From a virus: a stretch of DNA of 20,495 nt. The notes under the pieces are model-generated. The model did not search any database. It was not told the DNA's origin and saw nothing but the letters and a program-made list of their open reading frames with translations. Positions 15,631 through 20,296 of the stretch are shown piece after piece; the first letter of the stretch is position 1; each line of letters begins with the position of its first letter. The position numbers and the translations under genes were made by a program. The stretch is taken from the IMG/VR virus record IMGVR_UViG_3300042691_027647, positions 1 through 20,495 of that record, one strand, 5' to 3'.

Positions 15631-16288
15631 TTTTTTGACAAAAATTAACATGATTATGACTTTTTTTAAACTAATTAAAGATCATAAAATTGTCAAAATT
15701 TCGGTTCTGATTTTAATAATTTTATGCGGTTTGTTTTTTTATGCTATTCATGAATTTAAAGATAATTCAATATATATTGACAACAAAGAAGATAGCGAAA
15801 TAAAAGAATCAATAAAATCAATTTTAACAAGATGCGGAGACAAACACGCCCTAGGTGTTTCAACCATATCAACCGAAACAAATATTGAATATCACGCACA
15901 ATTTAAAGAGATTTTTTCATGCGATTTTTTATTAAATTCATCAAATTGTTTGGTTGATTTATCGGGGGACAAATTCCCATTTGCTGGCGATTATATTGTC
16001 GATGAAAGCACTTACCAATTTTTAGTTGAGATTTCGCAAAAAGAAGATGTTAAAAAAATTTATATTCCCGAATTTGACATTGAAGAATACCCAACTATTA
16101 AAAGTTTATTGGAAAAATCTGTTCATTTTAAAAACGGATCAGCTAAAAATTTATTCATAACTGCAACACAAAACGCCGAAAAAAATTTAATTTATGTTAT
16201 TCACATGATTTCTTGGAACGAAGAGAGTTGTAAGGACGCAAGATATTTTTTAAATAAATTTAGAAAAAAATTACCAACAAATAAATAA
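15623..16288 (+). CDS. One-TM protein with large extracytoplasmic domain
   Basis: From ATG 15623 the protein has 221 residues: a short basic cytoplasmic stretch (FFKLIKDHKIVK), one membrane segment (about 26-44, ISVLILIILCGLFFYAI) and a roughly 170-residue soluble domain that would face the periplasm. Four cysteines lie in that domain: C in 'LTRCGD', 'FSCDFL', 'SNCLVD' and 'ESCKDA'. This single-TM topology resembles T4-type holins in outline only; there is no recognisable similarity. It sits between the C92 protein and spanins, so a lysis role is conceivable. A start at 15611 or 15650 is also possible. I do not recognise the family. Confidence 0.65.
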   Translation: MFDFLTKINMIMTFFKLIKDHKIVKISVLILIILCGLFFYAIHEFKDNSIYIDNKEDSEIKESIKSILTRCGDKHALGVSTISTETNIEYHAQFKEIFSCDFLLNSSNCLVDLSGDKFPFAGDYIVDESTYQFLVEISQKEDVKKIYIPEFDIEEYPTIKSLLEKSVHFKNGSAKNLFITATQNAEKNLIYVIHMISWNEESCKDARYFLNKFRKKLPTNK

Positions 16289-16291
16289 TTT

Positions 16292-16471
16292 ATGAACCTT
16301 ATTTTTATTTCATTATTTTTAACAAATGCTTTTTGTGTTTTTTTGTTTATTTTTTTGTTTTTAAAAATAGAAAAATTGGAAGAAAAACAAGAAAAAGAAT
16401 ATCAACATTTGCTTAAAAATATCAGGCATATTGGTAAATTTTTAGAAGAAAATTCAAATAAAAAAATATGA
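16292..16471 (+). CDS. 59-residue TM plus coiled-coil protein
   Basis: A 59-residue protein (MNLIFISLFLTNAFCVFLFI... then 'FLKIEKLEEKQEKEYQHLLKNIRHIGKFLEENSNKKI'): one long membrane segment (3-24) followed by a charged helix of coiled-coil character. It starts 3 nt after the preceding stop and overlaps the spanin gene through ATGA. The layout is that of a small membrane anchor, for example an antiholin or spanin-like accessory; I do not recognise it. Support comes from spacing, overlap and the clean hydrophobic/charged split. Confidence 0.6.
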   Translation: MNLIFISLFLTNAFCVFLFIFLFLKIEKLEEKQEKEYQHLLKNIRHIGKFLEENSNKKI

Positions 16472-16716
16472 AAAACAAAATTATATTTTATTCAATTTTA
16501 TTTTTAATAGCTTTGTGCATAAAGCCAGTTGTTGGCTTCATGACTGAAGCGAGAGACTGCAAATTTGAACTTGAAAATTTCAAACAAGCAGAAATTAACA
16601 ATAAAAAAATAATAACTAATAATAAAATTTATGTTAAAAAACTTAAAGAAAATTTACTTGACGGTGATGTTGCTTTTCGCATCAAGTTGCTCAAACAAAT
16701 CAATCCCAGTGAATAG
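16468..16716 (+). CDS. Inner-membrane spanin (Rz-like)
   Basis: An 82-residue protein: one TM segment (residues 4-22, KIIFYSILFLIALCIKPVV) and a short periplasmic, highly charged helix (MTEARDCKFELENFKQAEINNKKIITNNKIYVKKLKENLLDGD). This is the standard i-spanin layout. The next gene, a lipoprotein, starts at 16631 in another frame within it, which is the classic Rz/Rz1 arrangement. It fuses inner and outer membranes in the last step of lysis. Sequence similarity to lambda Rz is not visible, as is usual for spanins. The call rests on layout and partner. Confidence 0.68.
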   Translation: MKNKIIFYSILFLIALCIKPVVGFMTEARDCKFELENFKQAEINNKKIITNNKIYVKKLKENLLDGDVAFRIKLLKQINPSE

Positions 16717-16894
16717 CGGTTGCATGGAATTTTGCGAGCAAATACCAGATCCAAAATTACAAATGTTTAAGCAAAATTTAAATAACGATACTTTTAATTT
16801 TTTGGTTGAAGTCCACAACCTCAAACATTGCGGTTGCTTAACTGAGCAAAGCGAAATCATTGCTTGTCAAAAAAAATATCAAGTAGAACAATGA
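16631..16894 (+). CDS. Outer-membrane spanin lipoprotein (Rz1-like)
   Basis: An 87-residue protein with a signal sequence 'LKKIYLTVMLLFASS' ending in a lipobox-like A-S-S-C, so Cys20 would be the lipidated residue. The mature part has five more cysteines (CMEFCEQ, HCGC, ACQ). It starts inside the i-spanin gene (overlap 16631-16716) in a different frame and extends past its stop, so the two genes overlap rather than being fully embedded. Unlike lambda Rz1 it is not proline-rich. The C-terminus overlaps the next ATG by 4 nt (ATGA). Confidence 0.7.
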   Translation: MLKNLKKIYLTVMLLFASSCSNKSIPVNSGCMEFCEQIPDPKLQMFKQNLNNDTFNFLVEVHNLKHCGCLTEQSEIIACQKKYQVEQ

Positions 16895-17400
16895 AAATAA
16901 TGTTATTTTTTTTATTATTTTTTTTAACAAAAAATTCTTTTGCAAGCCTTTATTTGAGCGGTGGTGTGCTATATCAAAAGCATTACGATAAATCCTTTTA
17001 TTTGCAAGAAAAAATATCACCAACCCTCTCTGCTGGTTATTTCACAAATTTTAAAAATATAACTGGAACGATTCAAACTAATCGAATTTCCAATTTTGTT
17101 CAGAAAGATTTTGTTAAAAATAAACAAAACGGCAAGGCTTATGAACTCAAGAGTCGATTGACTGCCGATAGTGTTTCAATTGGTTATAAATTTGGCAAAT
17201 TCAACCCCACATTTGCAATTTCTAATGTTCGATTAGAAAAAACTATTGACAAAAGAAAAATTAATCACGCCTTAATTTATTCCTTGAATCTTAATTATTT
17301 TTTTGGTAAAAATGTATCGGTTGCTACCGCAGTAATTGCTCCGAATAAAGAATTAGGGTTAACTTCTGCGGGATTAATATCATTTAATTATTATTTTTAA
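16891..17400 (+). CDS. Small outer-membrane beta-barrel protein
   Basis: From ATG 16891 (rather than TTG 16864) the protein has 169 residues. A hydrophobic signal peptide (IMLFFLLFFLTKNSFA, cleavage likely after residue 18) is followed by alternating amphipathic strands (YLSGGVLYQKHY, LSAGYFTNF, TGTIQTNRISNFV, ADSVSIGYKF, PTFAISNVRLEK, ALIYSLNLNYFFGK, SVATAVIAP, LTSAGLISFNYYF). The last residue is an aromatic F preceded by YY, the standard barrel-insertion signature. An 8-stranded barrel is likely. Phages carry such proteins (Lom/Ail type) to change the host surface or block superinfection; that role is inferred. It follows the o-spanin by an ATGA overlap. Confidence 0.75.
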   Translation: MKIMLFFLLFFLTKNSFASLYLSGGVLYQKHYDKSFYLQEKISPTLSAGYFTNFKNITGTIQTNRISNFVQKDFVKNKQNGKAYELKSRLTADSVSIGYKFGKFNPTFAISNVRLEKTIDKRKINHALIYSLNLNYFFGKNVSVATAVIAPNKELGLTSAGLISFNYYF

Positions 17401-17403
17401 AAT

Positions 17404-17958
17404 ATGAAAAAATTAGTTTTAAAAAGATACTATGCGAACAACGGAAATTATTCCGAGGTAAAGAAAGAAGGTAAAACTTTTAAATACGGCACGACAATTG
17501 GAGCCGTAATTGATCCATTAAAACCAAATTACCCTCCATTATTTTACACTATAGAGCCTGCCAAACTTTACGCTGGAAAAGAAAATAACTCGGATAATCC
17601 TAAAACAAAAGCAAATGAATCTTCTTGCATCTTAGCTGGTGAATATACTTGCACAATGACATTTTCAAATAAATTTCAAAAGCAATTGTATTTAATTAAA
17701 AATACAAAAAATAGAGCTGGCGGAAGATTTCATGGTGGAAATTCAATTGATAATTCTCAAGGTTGTATCTTACCATGCACAACTTTAGTTACTAACTTTT
17801 CTTCTCTTGGAATTGTTTATGATTATTATGGTAGTCAATCAGTAAAAGCTTTAGAAAAACTTTATCAAATAACTGGAGAAAAAGATTTTATCTTAGAAAT
17901 TGATGATGAGAATCAAGAAGAGAATTTTAATTTAATTAATTTATATAAAGGACATTAA
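17404..17958 (+). CDS. DUF5675 family protein
   Basis: A 184-residue protein. The 'SCILAGEYTCTMTFSNKFQKQLYLIKNTKNRAGGRFHGGNSIDNSQGCILPCTTL' stretch (residues about 74-127, His110 and Cys121 central) is characteristic of DUF5675, whose usual form is 'IPAGtY.v..t.S..F....p.l.nV..f.gI.IH.GN...dt.GCI'. The N-terminal 'LVLKRYYANNGNYSEVKKEGKTFKYGTTI' and 'FYTIEPAK' segments fit its beginning. The conserved His-Gly and Gly-Cys resemble an L,D-transpeptidase-like site, but no enzyme activity is proved. It follows the barrel gene by 3 nt and precedes the nuclease by 1 nt. Confidence 0.72.
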   Translation: MKKLVLKRYYANNGNYSEVKKEGKTFKYGTTIGAVIDPLKPNYPPLFYTIEPAKLYAGKENNSDNPKTKANESSCILAGEYTCTMTFSNKFQKQLYLIKNTKNRAGGRFHGGNSIDNSQGCILPCTTLVTNFSSLGIVYDYYGSQSVKALEKLYQITGEKDFILEIDDENQEENFNLINLYKGH

Positions 17959-17959
17959 T

Positions 17960-18379
17960 ATGATAATTTTCTTAATACTAATCTTACTAGCTTCACCAGC
18001 CCACGCCCAAGAGTTTTATGTCTATAAACCCGTAAAGATTACCGACGGCGACACGATTAAACTTGATGTTTCTAAGGAATCGCCTTTAATTAAAAAGCTT
18101 GGTTTAAGCGTTCGTATTAGTGGTATTGATACGCCAGAAAAAGGCTCGAAAGCTAAATGCAAAAAAGAAAATGCACTAGGACAACAAGCAACTAAATTTA
18201 CAACTGAATTGGTCGGAAATAAAGAATTGCTTTTATCAGAAGTCAAAAATGATAAATACGGCGGAAGAATCGTTGCTAATGTAAAAGTCGGGGGCGTTGA
18301 TATAGCTCAAGAGTTATTGAAAAAAGGGCTTGCAAGAGTTTATAATGATGGAGAAAAGAAAAAAAGCTGGTGCGATTAA
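17960..18379 (+). CDS. Secreted staphylococcal-type nuclease (SNase)
   Basis: A 139-residue protein with a signal peptide (MIIFLILILLASPAHA, cleavage after Ala16) and a complete SNase active site: D29/D31 in 'ITDGDTIKL', R52 in 'VRISGIDTPE' with D57, T58 and E60, and R103 in 'YGGRIVANV'. It should be a Ca2+-dependent nuclease of DNA and RNA acting in the periplasm or outside the cell. Four Cys-free catalytic motifs are all present and the length is normal. AAAGGA lies 8 nt upstream. It is the last gene of the plus-strand block and likely ends the late or accessory transcript. Its role (degrading incoming or host DNA, or nutrient scavenging) is inferred. Confidence 0.88.
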   Translation: MIIFLILILLASPAHAQEFYVYKPVKITDGDTIKLDVSKESPLIKKLGLSVRISGIDTPEKGSKAKCKKENALGQQATKFTTELVGNKELLLSEVKNDKYGGRIVANVKVGGVDIAQELLKKGLARVYNDGEKKKSWCD

Positions 18380-18513
18380 TCTTCTATTTTAAATTAACAA
18401 ATTAGTAATAAAAAATAGAACTTTTAGTAATAAATTAGTAGAAAAAGTGCCTTTAACCCGCTTAAACACTGTATCCAAAAAAATCGGATTTTTTTCAACT
18501 AAATAGAAGATTA
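18377..18513. repeat. 13-bp inverted repeat bracketing a non-coding stretch
   Basis: TAATCTTCTATTT at 18377-18389 (beginning in the nuclease stop codon) pairs perfectly with AAATAGAAGATTA at 18501-18513. The first arm can instead pair with AAAATAGAA at 18412-18420. Between lie two copies of TTAGTAATAAA (18402-18412, 18424-18434) and a third, shorter TTAGTAGAAA (18435-18444). Strand and function are open. Confidence 0.8.
18477..18495. terminator. AT-rich hairpin, possible bidirectional terminator
   Basis: Seven A (18477-18483) are followed by TCGGA and seven T (18489-18495), so the RNA from either strand forms a stem with a U run on its 3' side. It lies just after the nuclease gene and may terminate plus-strand transcription. 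The stem has no GC pair outside the loop, so strength is doubtful. Confidence 0.45.
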
Positions 18514-18520
18514 GGGAATC

Positions 18521-18548
18521 TTAAAGGTGTCGAATTCGACACCTTTAA
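18521..18548. repeat. Perfect 28-bp palindrome centred on GAATTC
   Basis: Each half reads TTAAAGGTGTCGAA toward the centre, with no mismatch and no loop. There is no T run on either side, so it is not a standard terminator. It could be a protein-binding operator, a cruciform, or part of a structured RNA. It directly abuts the long-range stem that starts at 18548. Confidence 0.9.
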
Positions 18549-18865
18549 AAACACAGCCCCCTACAAGAATTTACCACTAACCACAATTGCAATTAGCTTA
18601 CCTGCTTTTACAAGAAACTTTACAGGCACTCCGAAGATATGATTTATTATTCTTAAGCTATCACGATTAGACTTAGTCAACCGCTGTGTTTTACCGTCCC
18701 CTTATTTTGCCCTAGCTTGATACTTAGGTAAGCGATGAACCTACTAGGGCTTGCTCGTTCCAGAGGTCTTGGAGTTATTGCCTAAAACTAACATCTCTAT
18801 TAGCCTTTCCAAAACTTAACCGCTTGATTAATGACCCCTTTCGAGGATTGACTAGCTCGTTTTTT
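18548..18865 (+). ncRNA. Candidate structured non-coding RNA
   Basis: About 318 nt with no credible protein gene and a raised G+C content (27 and 28 of 60 bases in 18661-18720 and 18721-18780, against about a third elsewhere). Complementary segments seen by eye are a 10-bp closing stem (18548-18557 with 18683-18692) and nested inside it ACTAA/TTAGT (18576-18580, 18673-18677), TAGCTTA/TAAGCTA (18594-18600, 18654-18660) and CCTG/CAGG (18601-18604, 18623-18626). Next is a two-part hairpin GCCCTAG..TAGGT/ACCTA..CTAGGGC (18709-18750), then GTCTTGGA/TCCAAAAC (18766-18773, 18808-18815, one mismatch). A CGAG/CTCG hairpin then runs into six T, which suggests plus-strand transcription. I do not recognise it as tmRNA, RNase P RNA or a known class. 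Strand is uncertain. Confidence 0.4.
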
Positions 18866-18889
18866 AAGCGTCTAGTATGCTTTTATTTT
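18842..18889 (+). terminator. Two weak terminator-like hairpins before convergent genes
   Basis: CGAG/CTCG (18842-18845, 18856-18859) is followed by TTTTTT (18860-18865), and AAGC/GCTT (18866-18869, 18879-18882) by a TTATTTT run. Stems are only 4 bp. Their place, just before the end of the minus-strand operon at 18910, fits a boundary terminator for plus-strand RNA. Confidence 0.4.
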
Positions 18890-18909
18890 AAACTGCATTA
18901 ATTTAAAAG

Positions 18910-19095
18910 TCAAATTTTTGGAGTCGTATCCCAGACATAGCTAAAAAAAGAAATTATAAAAGATATAAAAATTATTATTTCCCTAGAATTCTCGTCCCAA
19001 TTTGTATAATTAAAATCGGCAAGAGCAAATCCCGTAAAAAAATACAATACCCCAAATACAATAAAGAAGATTAAAAAAGCTTTAAGTAATTTCAT
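18910..19095 (-). CDS. 61-residue membrane protein
   Basis: Two hydrophobic segments (about 4-26, LKAFLIFFIVFGVLYFFTGFAL, and 40-55, IIIFISFIISFFSYVW) are joined by a polar loop with 'DFNYTNWDENSRE'. It is the last gene of the minus-strand row of tiny membrane proteins and starts 3 nt after the preceding stop. No Shine-Dalgarno is visible, so it may depend on coupled translation. I do not recognise a family. Support comes from its place in a tightly spaced operon. Confidence 0.55.
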   Translation of the reverse strand: MKLLKAFLIFFIVFGVLYFFTGFALADFNYTNWDENSREIIIFISFIISFFSYVWDTTPKI

Positions 19096-19098
19096 AAA

Positions 19099-19218
19099 TT
19101 AGTAATTTACATTAATATACAATAACAACCACGAGTTGATTAAACTTGCTAATTTGATTGTTTTTGCGTAAAGAAATAATGTTCCAAATACTGCAATAGA
19201 GATTAATAAAGCTTTCAT
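19099..19218 (-). CDS. 39-residue membrane protein
   Basis: A very short protein, MKALLISIAVFGTLFLYAKT followed by IKLASLINSWLLLYINVNY, with one clear membrane segment and a second possible amphipathic one. It starts 1 nt after the preceding stop (TAGTATG) and ends 3 nt before the next gene. It is supported mainly by this spacing; function unknown. Confidence 0.5.
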   Translation of the reverse strand: MKALLISIAVFGTLFLYAKTIKLASLINSWLLLYINVNY

Positions 19219-19219
19219 A

Positions 19220-19462
19220 CTATTTGCAATATAATCTTAAAGACATTTGCTCACAAGCCCCAATCGCCCGCAGGTCTTTTGTTTTATCTGCTTTTATGCA
19301 ATCAAGAATAAACTTGCTTTGCTTTTCGCTATCGCAAATAGAGTCTTTACTACTTTTTATAATATTTGTTGAAAAGTGCAATGCAACAAAAGACAAAAAA
19401 ATTAAAGAAAATATACACATTCCCTTTTTCCATAACTCCCAAGGATCAAAATCAAAAATCAT
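19220..19462 (-). CDS. 80-residue membrane protein with Cys-rich tail
   Basis: An N-terminal 'MIFDFDPWELWKKGM' amphipathic stretch is followed by one membrane segment (about 16-34, CIFSLIFLSFVALHF) and a polar C-terminal domain with four cysteines (SICD, LDCIK, GACEQ, YCK). Such spacing may form disulfides if the domain is periplasmic. GGAGG lies upstream, within the end of the preceding gene, and the ATG follows its stop by 1 nt (TAATATG). Function unknown; the strongest ribosome binding site in the small-protein row supports translation. Confidence 0.62.
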   Translation of the reverse strand: MIFDFDPWELWKKGMCIFSLIFLSFVALHFSTNIIKSSKDSICDSEKQSKFILDCIKADKTKDLRAIGACEQMSLRLYCK

Positions 19463-19463
19463 A

Positions 19464-19616
19464 TTAAAACCTCCAAATTAAATAAACCAATGCAATCACG
19501 CTAACTACATAGCCAAAAGCATAATCAACCCTTTGCGATTTCCATGTAAGATGCAAATATTTATTATACATAAAAGAGTGAAAAAAGATAAAAAGTAAAG
19601 TAAAAATAAAAATCAT
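19464..19616 (-). CDS. 50-residue two-TM membrane protein
   Basis: The protein is MIFIFTLLFIFFHSFMYNKY followed by LHLTWKSQRVDYAFGYVVSVIALVYLIWRF: two membrane segments with a short basic, polar turn. It begins 1 nt after the preceding stop (TAATATG) and its last codons contain the GGAGG of the next gene. No Shine-Dalgarno of its own is visible. It is short enough to be missed by length cut-offs. Function unknown. Confidence 0.5.
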   Translation of the reverse strand: MIFIFTLLFIFFHSFMYNKYLHLTWKSQRVDYAFGYVVSVIALVYLIWRF

Positions 19617-19617
19617 A

Positions 19618-19767
19618 TTAAATAAAAATCATTAATAACATTAAAGCGTATGAAATAAATACTATTGAAACTGATTTAAGCAAATCTCCTTTTTCGCAGT
19701 AAAAATATAGGCTACCAAAAAAACTGACACAAAAAATTAAAATATAAACAAATGTTTCTACTGACAT
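19618..19767 (-). CDS. 49-residue two-TM membrane protein
   Basis: The protein is MSVETFVYILIFCVSFFGSL, then 'YFYCEKGDLLKSVSIVFISYALMLLMIFI'. Two membrane segments flank a short 'CEKGDLLK' loop. A run of G (GGGGG) about 6 nt before the ATG may act as a weak ribosome binding site. It begins 1 nt after the preceding stop. Function unknown; the packed operon layout is the main evidence. Confidence 0.5.
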   Translation of the reverse strand: MSVETFVYILIFCVSFFGSLYFYCEKGDLLKSVSIVFISYALMLLMIFI

Positions 19768-19768
19768 T

Positions 19769-19945
19769 TTAAACCCCCACAATTGTTATTAAATTAAAAT
19801 GCACTAACAAAATAAATAAAATTTTTAAAACAGCGTGAATAACTAATAAAACCGCCCCGACTAAACCCAATTTAGTAAGCCCTTTAATTCCGCTGATGAA
19901 GAACAAAAATCCAAGAAAAAATAAAATTTCTGATATATACAACAT
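19769..19945 (-). CDS. 58-residue two-TM membrane protein
   Basis: The protein is MLYISEILFFLGFLFFISGI, then 'KGLTKLGLVGAVLLVIHAVLKILFILLVHFNLITIVGV'. Two long hydrophobic segments are separated by a short basic turn. The ATG follows the stop of the nuclease-like gene with no gap (TAAATG), and GAGG lies a few bases upstream, inside that gene's end. Two-segment shape is holin-like, but no family is recognised. Translation coupling to the preceding gene is likely. Confidence 0.55.
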   Translation of the reverse strand: MLYISEILFFLGFLFFISGIKGLTKLGLVGAVLLVIHAVLKILFILLVHFNLITIVGV

Positions 19946-20296
19946 TTAAACCTCTAAAAATAAATATTCTGGATAAGTAAATTTTACCAACTTCCTTTTA
20001 ATAATATAAGCTGGCAATTTTTTTGTAAAAGGCGATTTAACATCTTCAATCACAAATGAATTTTTCTCAATGTCAAAATAAACAAAATCAGCTATATATT
20101 TAATTCCCCTTTCGGTTATGCCCTGCTTATCTTTAAAGCTAGGTAATAGATTAAACGGGCTTTGTTTTGTCAAATTTCTTATAACTCCCGCTTTCTGCAA
20201 TATTTCTAATTCCTTAAAACGCTTAGCCTCTTTTTTAGAATCAAAACCATCTTTGGTTTTAACATTCTTGTATTTGTTGCCCTTATAATAATTCAT
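19946..20296 (-). CDS. DUF1064 nuclease-like protein
   Basis: A 116-residue protein. 'KYKNVKTKDGFDSKKEAKRFKELEILQKAGVIRNLTKQSPFNLLPSF...GIKYIADFVYFDIEKNSFVIEDVKSPFTKK...YIIKRKLVKFTYPEYLFLEV' fits DUF1064, a small phage family with PD-(D/E)XK nuclease character. Candidate active residues are E23, D70 and the E84-D85-V86-K87 motif. It probably cuts branched or damaged DNA during replication or recombination; the enzymatic role is inferred from family. AGAGGG upstream of the ATG gives a good start. It overlaps the preceding gene by 14 nt and precedes the row of membrane proteins. Confidence 0.82.
   Translation of the reverse strand: MNYYKGNKYKNVKTKDGFDSKKEAKRFKELEILQKAGVIRNLTKQSPFNLLPSFKDKQGITERGIKYIADFVYFDIEKNSFVIEDVKSPFTKKLPAYIIKRKLVKFTYPEYLFLEV

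Noticed and set aside
18377-18562. Possible tmRNA: GGGGGCTGTG and GAATTCGACA on the minus strand recall the tmRNA 5' end
   Set aside because: The spacing between the two motifs is too long, the GAATTCGACA is part of a perfect palindrome, no T-arm, CCA end or tag reading frame ending in Ala-Ala was found, and the RNA would run into the nuclease gene.
18590-18642. Short reading frame starting GCA ATT AGC, considered as a tag or small protein
   Set aside because: About 17 codons, no start codon or ribosome binding site, and it lies within the predicted stems.
18560-18870. Group I or group II intron, or RNase P RNA
   Set aside because: No convincing P7/R-S core, no domain V and no GAGGAAAGTC-type conserved block on either strand.
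19224-19481. 85-codon plus-strand frame opposite the 80-residue membrane protein
   Set aside because: Antisense shadow; the minus-strand frame has a GGAGG site, operon spacing and sensible membrane topology.
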